From the NCBI RefSeq assembly GCF_040782645.1, contig NZ_CP160403.1:3038001-3102000 (forward strand): 64,000 nucleotides of DNA, given 5' to 3'. How positions within the stretch are numbered: the first letter of the stretch is position 1; the number at the start of each line of letters is the position of its first letter. Below are positions 18,286 through 26,987 of this stretch, piece by piece. The position numbers and the translations under genes are program-made. The DNA is from Streptomyces sp. HUAS ZL42 (GTDB lineage Bacteria; Actinomycetota; Actinomycetes; Streptomycetales; Streptomycetaceae). The notes beneath the pieces are model-generated. The model did not search any database. It was not told the DNA's origin and saw only the letters and a program-made list of their open reading frames with translations.

Positions 18286-19134
18286 TCAGAACAGGACGCT
18301 CATGAAAGCGCCGACCTCCTGGAAGCCCACCCGCAGGTACGTCCTCCGCGCCGGCGTATTGAAGTCGTTGACGTACAGGCTGACGACCGGGGCGACGTCC
18401 GCCAGGGCGTACCGGAGTACCGCCGCCATGCCGGGGGCCGCGATGCCGCTCCCCCGGTATTCGGGGGCCACCCAGACACCCTGGATCTGGCAGGCCTGGT
18501 GCGTCGCAGCGCCGATCTCCGCCTTGAAGACGACCTTGCCGTTCTCGTCGAGGCGGGCGAAGGAGCGGCCGGAGCCGACGAGTTCGGCGACGCGCGCCTG
18601 GTACAGCAGTCCGCCGTCTCCGGCGAGTGGGGAGACACCGACCTCCTCGGTGAACATCGCGACGCACGCCGGCATGATCGTCTCCATCTCGTCCTTGCGG
18701 ATGCGGCGGACGTACGGATCCGGGGCGATGTTCGCGGGCATGCGGTCGGCGACCATGAGGGGCTGGTGTGCGCGGACCTCCCGGGCCGGGCCCCAGTGCG
18801 GTTCGAGGAGGCGCCACAGGTCGGCGGTGGGTCCGGCGGGGCCGACGATGGAGGAGCAGCGGCGGCCCGCTCGGCGGGCCCGGTCGGCGAAGGCGCGGAC
18901 GGCGCGTGGGGTGGCGCAGATCGGTACCAGGTTGGCGCCCGCGTAGCACAGGGACGTCAGCATGCCGTCCTCGTACCAGCCCCACATCTCGCCGCCGAGC
19001 CGCCACGGGTCGAGGCCCGCTATCTGCACCCTCGACGTCACGAAGGCGTTGGCGACCGGCTCGCGGTCGAGGACGGCGAGCGCGGCGTCCAGGTCGCTCG
19101 GTTCGAGGACCCGGGAGGTGGTCTGGGTCAACAC
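18286..19134 (-). CDS. DUF4081-GNAT fusion protein
   Basis: A 282-residue protein with an N-terminal DUF4081-like half (~1-120: VLDREPVANAFVTSRVQIAG, MWGWYEDGMLTSLCYAGANLVP) and a C-terminal GNAT half with QGVWVAPEYRGSGIAAPGM as the acetyl-CoA loop and VNDFNTPARRTYLRVGF. This architecture is common in actinobacteria and lies between ispG and proS. The substrate is unknown. It starts at GTG 19134 with GAGG 8 nt upstream. The REP-like repeat and a 259-nt gap separate it from ispG. Confidence 0.88.
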   Translation of the reverse strand: MLTQTTSRVLEPSDLDAALAVLDREPVANAFVTSRVQIAGLDPWRLGGEMWGWYEDGMLTSLCYAGANLVPICATPRAVRAFADRARRAGRRCSSIVGPAGPTADLWRLLEPHWGPAREVRAHQPLMVADRMPANIAPDPYVRRIRKDEMETIMPACVAMFTEEVGVSPLAGDGGLLYQARVAELVGSGRSFARLDENGKVVFKAEIGAATHQACQIQGVWVAPEYRGSGIAAPGMAAVLRYALADVAPVVSLYVNDFNTPARRTYLRVGFQEVGAFMSVLF

Positions 19135-19340
19135 GCGCGGGGCCTCACACTGGGGTCTGCTGATCTCCGCACTGTACCTGCGGAAGCTGAGCGGTGCCGC
19201 CCAGTGGAGGCTGCCGTTGCTGTGGAGGCGCCCGGCGCCGGAGTTGCCGTCGATCGGGCTGCCGCCCCTTGGCCACGCCGCCGGGACCGGACGCCTGCGA
19301 ACTCGGAGCCGGCTGGCTGGATGGCGAGTGACGGTGGTGT

Positions 19341-19380
19341 GGGGCTGGTCGCGCAGTTCCCCGCGCCCCTTTCGGGGCGC
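19341..19380 (+). repeat. REP-like intergenic repeat, copy 1
   Basis: The segment contains a 22-nt core (19348-19369) that is repeated exactly, in inverse orientation, at 36991-37012. The following CGCGCCCCTTTCGGGGCGC forms a tight hairpin just before the ispG stop side. It is the kind of short repeat found many times in Streptomyces genomes. Confidence 0.75.
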
Positions 19381-19393
19381 ATCACACCGCTCG

Positions 19394-20551
19394 TCAGTCC
19401 GCCACCGAAACCGACGGCTCGCCCGACGCCACCCCGGCCGCCTCCATCTGTTCGGCCAGCTTCATGGCCTCCTCGATGAGGGTCTCCACGATCTTGGATT
19501 CGGGGACGGTCTTGATGACCTCGCCCTTGACGAAGATCTGGCCCTTGCCGTTGCCGGAGGCGACGCCGAGGTCGGCCTCGCGGGCCTCGCCGGGGCCGTT
19601 CACCACGCAGCCCATGACGGCCACGCGCAGCGGGACCTCCATGCCGGTCAGGCCCGCGGTGACCTCCTCGGCCAGCTTGTAGACGTCGACCTGGGCGCGA
19701 CCGCAGGACGGGCAGGAGACGATCTCCAGACCGCGCTGCTTGAGGTTGAGCGACTCCAGGATCTGGTTGCCGACCTTGACCTCCTCCACCGGCGGGGCCG
19801 ACAGGGAGACGCGGATGGTGTCGCCGATGCCCTGGCTCAGCAGCGCGCCGAAGGCCACCGCCGACTTGATCGTGCCCTGGAAGGCGGGCCCGGCCTCCGT
19901 CACACCCAGGTGCAGCGGGTAGTCGCACTGGGCCGCGAGCTGGCGGTAGGCCTCGATCATCACGACCGGGTCGTTGTGCTTGACGGAGATCTTGATGTCC
20001 CGGAAGTCGTGCTCCTCGAAGAGCGATGCCTCCCACAGGGCCGACTCGACGAGGGCCTCAGGAGTCGCCTTGCCGTACTTCTGGAGCAGCCGCCTGTCCA
20101 GCGAGCCCGCGTTCACGCCGATACGGATCGGGGTGCCGTGGTCCTTCGCCGCCTTGGCGATCTCCTTGACCTTGTCGTCGAACTGCTTGATGTTGCCGGG
20201 GTTCACCCGGACCGCCGCGCAGCCGGCCTCGATCGCCGCGAAGACGTACTTCGGCTGGAAATGAATGTCCGCGATGACCGGGATCTGCGACTTGCGCGCA
20301 ATCGTCGCGAGTGCGTCGGCGTCGTCCTGCGTGGGGCAGGCCACGCGGACGATCTGGCAGCCGGAGGCCGTCAGTTCGGCGATCTGCTGGAGCGTCGCAC
20401 CGATGTCGGACGTACGGGTCGTCGTCATCGACTGCACCGACACGGGGGCGTCGCCGCCGACCGCCACGGACCCGACCTGGATCTGCCGGCTCTTGCGGCG
20501 CTCGGCGAGCTTGGTCGGAACGGACGGCATGCCGAGAGAAATCGCAGTCAT
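19394..20551 (-). CDS. ispG: 4-hydroxy-3-methylbut-2-enyl diphosphate synthase (flavodoxin)
   Basis: A 385-residue [4Fe-4S] enzyme of the MEP isoprenoid pathway that reductively converts MEcPP to HMBPP. The N-terminal TIM-barrel part holds [12 protein letters not shown] and VRVNPGNIK; the C-terminal cluster-binding part holds SCPSCGR and [11 protein letters not shown], giving the three cysteines and the conserved glutamate. The start is taken at ATG 20551, matching the family N-terminus; the ribosome-binding site is weak. It lies just downstream of dxr-rseP but behind a hairpin, so it probably has its own promoter. Confidence 0.97.
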   Translation of the reverse strand: MTAISLGMPSVPTKLAERRKSRQIQVGSVAVGGDAPVSVQSMTTTRTSDIGATLQQIAELTASGCQIVRVACPTQDDADALATIARKSQIPVIADIHFQPKYVFAAIEAGCAAVRVNPGNIKQFDDKVKEIAKAAKDHGTPIRIGVNAGSLDRRLLQKYGKATPEALVESALWEASLFEEHDFRDIKISVKHNDPVVMIEAYRQLAAQCDYPLHLGVTEAGPAFQGTIKSAVAFGALLSQGIGDTIRVSLSAPPVEEVKVGNQILESLNLKQRGLEIVSCPSCGRAQVDVYKLAEEVTAGLTGMEVPLRVAVMGCVVNGPGEAREADLGVASGNGKGQIFVKGEVIKTVPESKIVETLIEEAMKLAEQMEAAGVASGEPSVSVAD

Positions 20552-20686
20552 CTGCTGTGCAACCCCAAGTCGTGGATCAAGGTCCGGTCCCGTCAGCAGC
20601 GGGCTCCAGGCTTCGAGATTACGGCACGTGTGCAGGCCCGAGCACATCCCGCTCGTGAAGCCACCGGGTAAACCCACTCAAAGGAT

Positions 20687-20718
20687 GGCGGCCGGACACC
20701 CAAGGGTGCCCGGCCGCC
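20687..20718 (-). terminator. Hairpin downstream of rseP
   Basis: The 15-nt arms 20687-20701 and 20704-20718 pair with one mismatch around a 2-nt loop, 15 nt past the rseP stop. It separates dxr-rseP from ispG. Confidence 0.7.
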
Positions 20719-20733
20719 ACGAACTCCGTATGG

Positions 20734-22038
20734 CTAGGAGATTCTCACGGGGTTAACCACGTCCGCGATCAGCACCAGGACGGTGAAGCAGATGAAGATC
20801 CCGGCGACCACGTAGGCCACCGGCATCAGCTTCGCCACGTCGAACGGACCCGGGTCCGGCCGGCGCAGCACCTTCGCGGTGTTGCGGCGCAGCGACTCCC
20901 ACAGCGCGCCCGCGATGTGCCCGCCGTCGAGCGGCAGCAGCGGGAGCATGTTGAAGAGGAACAGGGAGAGGTTGAAACCGGCCACCAGCATCAGGGCCAT
21001 CGCCAGTTGCTGGGTCGGCGGAATGTCCAGGGTGAAGATCTCGCCGCCGACGCGGGCCGCGCCGACCACGCCCATCGGTGAGTCGGGCTCGCGGGGGGCG
21101 CCGTCGAAGGCCGCGTTCCACAGGGCCGGGATCTTGCCGGGCAGGCTCGCGATGGAGTCGACGGCCTCTCCGACGCGGTCGCCCATCCAGGTCAGGGAGT
21201 CGCCGAAGTCCTGCTTGACGATGCCGGTGGCGGCACTGAAGCCCAGGAAGCCGGCGGTGACGTACTCGCCCTGGACGATCTGGCCGCCGGCGCCCTTCTT
21301 GGCGACCTGGTTGCTGGCGATCGTCGCGTGCAGGGTGACCTTCTCGCCGTCGCGGTCGACGACGATCGCCACCTCCTTGCCGGGGGTGGCGCGGATGAGG
21401 TCGGAGAGCCGGTTCCAGTCGTCCGTCGTGACTCCGTCGAAGGAGACGATCTTGTCGCCCGCCTTGAGGCCGGCCGCCGCGGCCGGGGAGGGCTTGTCGG
21501 TCGACTTGCAGGTGTCGCGGTCCTCGCTCTGGGCGATGACGCACTGCGAGACCGAGCTGACGGTGGTCGTCTGCTGCGAGATGCCGAAGCCCATCAGGAC
21601 GAGCAGGAACAGCGCCACCGCCAGGATCAGGTTCATGAACGGGCCCGCGAACATCACGATGACCCGCTTCCACGGCTTGCGCGTGTAGAAGAGGCGGGTC
21701 TCGTCGCCCGGCCTGAGCTCCTCGAACGCGGCGGAGCGAGCGTCCTCGATCATGCCGCGCCAGGGCGAGGTGGAGCGGGCCGCGATCCGGCCGTCGTCGC
21801 CCGGCGGGAACATGCCGATCATGCGGATGTAGCCGCCGAAGGGGATGGCCTTGACGCCGTACTCGGTCTCGCCCTTCTTCCGCGACCAGACGGTCGGGCC
21901 GAAGCCCACCATGTACTGGGGCACGCGGATGCCGAAGAGCTTGGCCGTGGAGAGATGCCCCAGCTCGTGCCAGGCGATCGAGATCAGCAGGCCGACCGCG
22001 AAGATCACTATGCCGAGGATCATCATCAAGGACGTCAT
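20734..22038 (-). CDS. rseP: Site-2 protease family intramembrane zinc metalloprotease
   Basis: A 434-residue membrane protease of the RseP/Rip1 family. The first membrane helix carries the zinc motif HELGH ([18 protein letters not shown]). One PDZ domain ([22 protein letters not shown]) follows, and near the C-terminus the [13 protein letters not shown] helix holds the third zinc ligand. Such proteases cleave anti-sigma factors and other single-span proteins in the membrane. The ATG overlaps the dxr stop (ATGA), a pairing common in bacteria. It ends in a hairpin. Confidence 0.94.
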   Translation of the reverse strand: MTSLMMILGIVIFAVGLLISIAWHELGHLSTAKLFGIRVPQYMVGFGPTVWSRKKGETEYGVKAIPFGGYIRMIGMFPPGDDGRIAARSTSPWRGMIEDARSAAFEELRPGDETRLFYTRKPWKRVIVMFAGPFMNLILAVALFLLVLMGFGISQQTTTVSSVSQCVIAQSEDRDTCKSTDKPSPAAAAGLKAGDKIVSFDGVTTDDWNRLSDLIRATPGKEVAIVVDRDGEKVTLHATIASNQVAKKGAGGQIVQGEYVTAGFLGFSAATGIVKQDFGDSLTWMGDRVGEAVDSIASLPGKIPALWNAAFDGAPREPDSPMGVVGAARVGGEIFTLDIPPTQQLAMALMLVAGFNLSLFLFNMLPLLPLDGGHIAGALWESLRRNTAKVLRRPDPGPFDVAKLMPVAYVVAGIFICFTVLVLIADVVNPVRIS

Positions 22039-23297
22039 GCACGCGCCTCCGTGGTCGCCGTCTGCGCTGTCAGTTCCCGGGCCCGGGCCCGTGCCCGGGT
22101 CTCCGCTTCGAGGACGTCCGACACGGTCAGTGAGGTTCCCGTCACCGGGGTGCCGTGCTCCTCGACCACCCTCGTCACAGTCTCCATGATCCCGTTGAAG
22201 GGCAGGGCACCGCCGCGGAACGCCTCCACGCACTCCTCGTTGGCCGCGTTGAACACCGCCGGGGCCGTGCCCCCGAGCTCGCCCACGTGCCGGGCCAGGC
22301 CGACGGACGGGAACGCCTCGTTGTCGAGCGGGAAGAACTCCCACGTCGACGCCCTGCTCCAGTCGAAGGCGGGCGCCGCGTCCGGGACGCGCTCCGGCCA
22401 GCCCAGGCCGATGGCGATCGGCCCGCGCATGTCGGGGGGCGTCGCCTGGGCAACTGTCGATCCGTCCGTGAACTCAACCATCGAGTGGACATACGACTGC
22501 GGGTGCACGACCACCTCAATGCGATCGAAGGGAATGTCGTACAGCAGGTGCGCCTCGATGACCTCCAGCCCCTTGTTGACCAGGGTCGCGGAGTTGATCG
22601 TGATCACCGGGCCCATGGCCCAGGTGGGGTGGGCGAGCGCGTCCTCGACCGTGACGCTCGCCAGCTGCTCCTTCGTACGGCCGCGGAAGGGCCCGCCGGA
22701 TGCGGTGACCACCAGCTTGCGCACGTCGGCCCGTGTCCCGGCCGCCAGCGCCTGGAACAGCGCGGCGTGCTCGGAGTCGACCGGGATGATCTGCCCCGGC
22801 TTGGCGAGCGCCTTGACCAGTGGCCCGCCGACGATGAGCGACTCCTTGTTGGCGAGCGCGAGGGTGCGGCCCGCCTCCAGGGCGGCGAGGGTGGGCGCGA
22901 GGCCGATGGAGCCCGTGATGCCGTTCAGGACGGTGTGGCAGTCGGAGGCGGCGAGCTGCGTGGCCGCGTCCGGCCCGGCGAGGATCTCGGGGAGCGGCTC
23001 GCCCGCGCCGTACTCCGCGGTGAGCGCCTCGCGCAGCGCCGGTACGACGTCCTCGCGGGCGACCGCGACGGTCCCTGCCCGCAGCCGGTGCGCCTGCTCG
23101 GCGAGGAGGGCGACCCGTCCGCCGTTGGCGGAGAGCGCGGTGACCCGGAACCGGTCGGGGTTGCGCAGTACGAGGTCGATGGCCTGGGTGCCGATCGAGC
23201 CGGTGGAGCCGAGGATCACCACGTCCTTCGGGCCGTCTCCCGCGACGGGGTCGTAGACGAGGTGCGGGTCGGCGAGTGGGGCTGGACTGTCGCTCAT
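22035..23297 (-). CDS. dxr: 1-deoxy-D-xylulose 5-phosphate reductoisomerase
   Basis: A 420-residue NADPH-dependent enzyme making MEP from DXP, the committed step of the MEP pathway. It has the NADPH loop [24 protein letters not shown], the metal-binding PVDSEH region and the TASGGPFR and [16 protein letters not shown] motifs. The start at ATG 23297 follows the family N-terminus, but the GGAGGG sequence touches the ATG, so the true start or ribosome-binding site is slightly uncertain. It is coupled to rseP, with ispG close behind. Confidence 0.96.
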   Translation of the reverse strand: MSDSPAPLADPHLVYDPVAGDGPKDVVILGSTGSIGTQAIDLVLRNPDRFRVTALSANGGRVALLAEQAHRLRAGTVAVAREDVVPALREALTAEYGAGEPLPEILAGPDAATQLAASDCHTVLNGITGSIGLAPTLAALEAGRTLALANKESLIVGGPLVKALAKPGQIIPVDSEHAALFQALAAGTRADVRKLVVTASGGPFRGRTKEQLASVTVEDALAHPTWAMGPVITINSATLVNKGLEVIEAHLLYDIPFDRIEVVVHPQSYVHSMVEFTDGSTVAQATPPDMRGPIAIGLGWPERVPDAAPAFDWSRASTWEFFPLDNEAFPSVGLARHVGELGGTAPAVFNAANEECVEAFRGGALPFNGIMETVTRVVEEHGTPVTGTSLTVSDVLEAETRARARARELTAQTATTEARA

Positions 23298-23362
23298 CCC
23301 TCCATTGTGGCCGCAACGACTGTCCGGGAGGACACGGCGTCCCTCTCCCGGGTGCCCCGGGC

Positions 23363-23397
23363 CCGTGGGGGTCACCGCCCGGCGACGACCCCCACGG
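23363..23397 (-). terminator. Hairpin downstream of acyl-CoA dehydrogenase
   Basis: The 11-bp arms 23363-23373 and 23387-23397 are exactly complementary with a 13-nt loop, 7 nt past the acyl-CoA dehydrogenase stop. Confidence 0.65.
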
Positions 23398-23404
23398 CCC
23401 TCCG

Positions 23405-25336
23405 TCACCGGATCGGGCGGTGGACGTTCTCCCGATCGCTCGGGCCGGGCGTCGCGTCCGCGATCCACGGGCCGTCTCCGGATGGGTCGACGATGCCCTG
23501 CTCCAGCCACTCGTACGTGCCCGCCATGACCCCCTTGACCACCTTGCGGTCGAGGTCGTCGGTGTTGGTCCACAGGCGGTTGAAGAGCTCTTCGACGCGG
23601 ATGCGGGACTGCCGGCAGAAGGCGTCGGCGAGCTGGTAGGCCTCTCGGCCGTGGTCGCCCTGGCTGCGCAGGAGTTCGGCGCGTACGCAGGCCGCGCTCA
23701 TCGCGAACAGCTCCGCGCCGATGTCGACGACGCGGCCCAGGAAGCCCTGCTTGGTCTCCATGCGGCCCTGCCAGCGGGACATGGCGTAGAACGTGGAGCG
23801 GGCGAGCTTGCGGGCGTGCCGTTCGACGTAGCGCAGGTGCACCGAGAGGTCCACTTCGCGCTTGAACTCACCGTAGGAGACGGGGAGTTGACCCGGTCCC
23901 GCGACGAGCTTCGGCAGCCACTTGGCGTAGAAGACACCCGCGTTCGCGCCCGCCTTCGCCTTGTCCGAGAGGGACTTCTCGGGGTCGATGAGGTCGCCGG
24001 CGACCGACAGGTGGGCGTCGACGGCCTCGCGGGCGATCAGCAGGTGCATGATCTCGGTGGAGCCCTCGAAGATGCGGTTGATGCGCAGGTCGCGCAGGAC
24101 CTGTTCGGCGGGAACCGCGCGTTCCCCGCGGGCGGCGAGGGAGGCGGCCGTCTCGAAGCCGCGGCCACCGCGGATCTGGACGAGTTCGTCGGCCATGAGC
24201 CACCCCATCTCGGAGGCGAAGAGCTTGGCCAGCGCGCCCTCGATGCGGATGTCGTTGCGGTCCTCGTCGGCCATCTGGCTCGACAGGTCCAGTACGGCTT
24301 CCAGGGCGAAGGTCGTTGCCGCGATGAAGCTGATCTTCGCCCCGACCGCCTCGTGGTGGGCGATGGGCTTGCCCCACTGCTCGCGGGCGGCGCTCCACTC
24401 GCGGGCGATCTTCAGGCACCATTTGCCGGCGGCGACACAGGACGCCGGGAGCGACAGCCGGCCCGTGTTGAGGGTGGTCAGCGCGATCTTCAGGCCCGCG
24501 CCCTCGGGGCCGATGCGGTTGGCGGCGGGGACCCGGACCTGGTGGAAGCGGGTGACGCCGTTCTCGATGCCGCGCAGGCCCATGAAGGCGTTGCGGTTCT
24601 CGACGGTGATGCCGGGCGAGTTGGTCTCCACGACGAAGGCCGTGATGCCGCCCTTGTGGCCCTCGCTCCTGGGCACCCGGGCCATCACGACCAGCAGGTC
24701 GGCGACGACGCCGTTGGTGGTCCACAGCTTGACCCCGTCGAGGACGTAGTCGTCCCCGTCGGGCACCGCGCTCGTCGCGAGCCTCGCCGGGTCGGAGCCG
24801 ACGTCGGGTTCGGTGAGGAGGAAGGCGCTGATGTCGGTGCGGGCGCAGCGGGGCAGGAACGCCTCCTTCTGCTCGGGTGTGCCGAACAGCTTCAGCGGCT
24901 GCGGTACGCCGATCGACTGGTGCGCCGACAGCAGCACCCCGATCGCCGGGCTGGCCGAGCCCGCCAGGGCCAGCGCCTTGTTGTAGTACACCTGGGTGAG
25001 GCCGAGGCCGCCGTACTTGGTGTCGATCTTCATGCCGAGGGCGCCGAGTTCCTTGAGCCCGTTGATGACCTCGTCGGGGATCCGGGCCTCGCGCTCGATC
25101 CGCGCGCCGTCCACCTTCGTCTCGACGAAGTCGCGGAGTTTGGCGAGGAACTCCTCGCCGCGCTGGACGTGCTCGGTGTCCGGCGTGGGGTGGGGGTGGA
25201 TGAGGTCGAGGCGGAAGCGGCCGAGGAAGAGTTCCTTGGCGAAGCTCGGCTTTCGCCAGTCCTGCTGCCGGGCGGCCTCCGCCACCTGGCGGGCCTCACG
25301 CTCAGTGACTTTGGGTTTGGTGGGTGCTGCGGACAT
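23405..25336 (-). CDS. Acyl-CoA dehydrogenase, long form
   Basis: A 643-residue FAD enzyme that introduces the alpha-beta double bond into acyl-CoA. The ACAD core is at ~80-440 with LLTEPDVGSDPARL, TTNGVVADLLVV and the signature RGGRGFE...LRDLRINRIFEGSTEIM, whose Glu is the expected catalytic base. About 200 extra C-terminal helical residues resemble the VLCAD/FadE-like long forms. The start at ATG 25336 has GAGGTGA 5-6 nt upstream; the in-frame ATG at 25372 has none. The chain-length preference cannot be read from the sequence. It appears monocistronic. Confidence 0.92.
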   Translation of the reverse strand: MSAAPTKPKVTEREARQVAEAARQQDWRKPSFAKELFLGRFRLDLIHPHPTPDTEHVQRGEEFLAKLRDFVETKVDGARIEREARIPDEVINGLKELGALGMKIDTKYGGLGLTQVYYNKALALAGSASPAIGVLLSAHQSIGVPQPLKLFGTPEQKEAFLPRCARTDISAFLLTEPDVGSDPARLATSAVPDGDDYVLDGVKLWTTNGVVADLLVVMARVPRSEGHKGGITAFVVETNSPGITVENRNAFMGLRGIENGVTRFHQVRVPAANRIGPEGAGLKIALTTLNTGRLSLPASCVAAGKWCLKIAREWSAAREQWGKPIAHHEAVGAKISFIAATTFALEAVLDLSSQMADEDRNDIRIEGALAKLFASEMGWLMADELVQIRGGRGFETAASLAARGERAVPAEQVLRDLRINRIFEGSTEIMHLLIAREAVDAHLSVAGDLIDPEKSLSDKAKAGANAGVFYAKWLPKLVAGPGQLPVSYGEFKREVDLSVHLRYVERHARKLARSTFYAMSRWQGRMETKQGFLGRVVDIGAELFAMSAACVRAELLRSQGDHGREAYQLADAFCRQSRIRVEELFNRLWTNTDDLDRKVVKGVMAGTYEWLEQGIVDPSGDGPWIADATPGPSDRENVHRPIR

Positions 25337-25448
25337 GAGGCTCACCTCGCCGCGAATCGGGACTTGATCCATTAAGTGGTTACCGACGGGTGCTACCCGA
25401 TCGTATGTACCCGATCCGGGGCGAGGTCACCACCCCTCGCGCAACCGA

Positions 25449-25640
25449 TCAGCCGATGCTGACGGAATACGCCTTGGTGTCGAGGCGCCCTGTGCCCTTG
25501 AAAACCTCGGTCCCGGACTCGATGCCGGAGACGTACTTGTCGTTGCCGAGCAGCTTGCGCCGTACGAGTGCCTGTGTGAAGTCGTCCAGGTTCAGCGTGG
25601 CCTTGGTGGTGTCCCCGGCAAACGCCGTGGGCGCTTCTTG
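25449..25640 (-). pseudogene. C-terminal remnant of a GH12-like endoglucanase gene
   Basis: The minus-strand frame ending at 25449 encodes about 50 residues (ATLNLDDFTQALVRRKLL then YVSGIESGTEVFKGTGRLD and AYSVSIG). They match the pattern of the last strands of GH12 endoglucanases (TLxL-F-LV-R, YLxSI-AGxE, GGTGL, SxSI). Nothing upstream in any frame looks like the rest of a catalytic domain or a signal peptide. I read it as the tail of a deleted secreted gene that once faced away from lacI. The family assignment is from memory of the motif order. Confidence 0.45.
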
Positions 25641-25795
25641 CTCGACTCGCCCGCCTGTTCCGGGGTGGTCGCTTCCGTACGTCCCCCAGTGGCCGCGGGC
25701 CCGCGAAAGGTTGCCGTCCGTCTCCGGGCTCGCCGGTGAGCGCTTGCACGTGGTGGGCAGGGCGCACCGCCCTCCACATTTTCCCCACAATTGGG

Positions 25796-25813
25796 TGTCG
25801 AAGCGCTTCGACA
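25796..25813. promoter_or_regulatory. Operator 1 for the LacI regulator
   Basis: A perfect 18-bp palindrome centred on GAAGCGCTTC, lying just upstream of the predicted -35 of lacI. The same 10-bp core recurs at 25889, 40909 and 41100. Central CG palindromes of this kind are the usual LacI-family operators. Confidence 0.75.
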
Positions 25814-25818
25814 ACCTA

Positions 25819-25847
25819 TGGACACCCACCCCCGCTGGAGCTAGTGT
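25819..25847 (+). promoter_or_regulatory. Predicted lacI promoter
   Basis: A -35 TGGACA (25819-25824) and a -10 TAGTGT (25842-25847) are spaced by 17 nt. Operator 1 lies immediately upstream and operator 2 downstream of the expected start, an arrangement that would allow autoregulation. Confidence 0.45.
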
Positions 25848-25884
25848 CGAACCACCCTCACTCGCCGTTGTTCGCACTGCGCAC

Positions 25885-25902
25885 TGTCGAAGCGCTTCAC
25901 AA
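25885..25902. promoter_or_regulatory. Operator 2 for the LacI regulator
   Basis: The exact GAAGCGCTTC core at 25889-25898 has imperfect flanks. It sits 16-33 nt before the lacI start codon, in the expected 5' leader. Confidence 0.65.
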
Positions 25903-25917
25903 AGCTTGGAGAGCTGG

Positions 25918-26934
25918 ATGGTCACCCTCGCCGAGGTCGCCCAGCACGCCGGAGTCTCGGCGAGCACGGTGAGCTACGTCCTCAGTGGCAAGCGGTCGAT
26001 CTCCGCGACCACCCGGCAGCGGGTCGAGCAGAGCATCCGCGAGCTGGGCTACCACCCCAACGCCGGTGCCCGCGCCCTGGCCAGCAGCCGGTCGAACATC
26101 ATCGCGCTGATGATCCCGCTGCGCACCGACATGTATGTGCCGGTGATGATGGAGATCGCCATCGCGGTGGCCACCACGGCCCGCACGCACGGCTACGACG
26201 TGCTGCTCCTCACCGGCGAGGAGGGACCCGACGCGGTACGCCGCGTCACCGGCAGCGGGCTCGCCGACGCGATGATCCTGATGGACGTCCAGCTCGACGA
26301 CGAGCGCCTGCCGCTGCTGCGCGGCACGGACCAGCCGTCCGTCCTCATCGGCCTCCCCGCCGACACCGCCGGCCTCACCTGCGTCGACCTGGACTGGAGC
26401 GCCACCGGCAGGCTGTGCGTGGAGCATCTGGCCATGCTGGGCCACCGGGACATGGCTGTCATCGGCGAGGCCCCGGCGGTCTACGAACGTCACACCGGCT
26501 TCGCCGAGCGCACCCTCGACGGGCTCCGCTCCCGGGCCCGCGAGCTGGGCCTGCGGGTGCTGCACCGGCCCTGCGAGGGTGGGTACGACGCGATGGCGGC
26601 GACCCTCCACCGCATCCTCGACGAACGCCCGGCCACCACCGGATTCGTCGTGCAGAACGAGTCGGCGGTCGAACCGCTGCTCGCTCTGCTGCGCCAGCAG
26701 GGCCGTGCCCTCCCCGAGGACGTGTCGGTGGTGGCGATCTGCCCCGACCAGGTCGCCAACCAGGCCTCGGTGCGGCTCACCTCCGTCGGCATCCCCGCCC
26801 AGGAGATGGGCCGGCACGCCGTGGAACACCTGGTGGCGAAGCTCGACGGGCGCGGCAGCGACGACGTCGTGCTGATCGCACCCGAGTTGACGGTCCGGGC
26901 GAGCTCGGGGCCCGCCCCCTCCACCACCTCCTGA
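25918..26934 (+). CDS. LacI family regulator of the xyloglucan locus
   Basis: A 338-residue repressor. The N-terminal helix-turn-helix (VTLAEVAQHAGVSASTVSYVLSGKR, residues ~2-26) is followed by the hinge (NAGARALASSRSNIIALMIP) and a periplasmic-binding-protein-like effector domain to the end. The start is ATG 25918 with GGAG about 6 nt upstream; the frame is open further 5' but that part is non-coding in character. Four operator-like palindromes in the locus, two just before this gene, indicate autoregulation and control of the GH and importer genes. The inducer is probably a xyloglucan oligosaccharide or its breakdown product; this is inferred from the neighbours. Confidence 0.92.
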   Translation: MVTLAEVAQHAGVSASTVSYVLSGKRSISATTRQRVEQSIRELGYHPNAGARALASSRSNIIALMIPLRTDMYVPVMMEIAIAVATTARTHGYDVLLLTGEEGPDAVRRVTGSGLADAMILMDVQLDDERLPLLRGTDQPSVLIGLPADTAGLTCVDLDWSATGRLCVEHLAMLGHRDMAVIGEAPAVYERHTGFAERTLDGLRSRARELGLRVLHRPCEGGYDAMAATLHRILDERPATTGFVVQNESAVEPLLALLRQQGRALPEDVSVVAICPDQVANQASVRLTSVGIPAQEMGRHAVEHLVAKLDGRGSDDVVLIAPELTVRASSGPAPSTTS

Positions 26935-26987
26935 CCCAGCCTTCGTCGCCCTCCGGGGCACCCTCATGTCCTTCAGGCGCACCCTTC

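Larger units (their letters stand above)
25337..25917. other. Regulatory and remnant region before the LacI gene
   Basis: This 580-nt stretch contains no intact gene. It holds the C-terminal remnant of a GH12-like gene (25449-25640, minus strand), two copies of the LacI-type operator, and the predicted lacI promoter between them. The part from 25640 to 25780 has no recognisable feature. Confidence 0.5.

Noticed and set aside
25337..25372. ATG 25372 as start of the acyl-CoA dehydrogenase
   Set aside because: It has no ribosome-binding site, whereas ATG 25336 has GAGGTGA at ideal distance.
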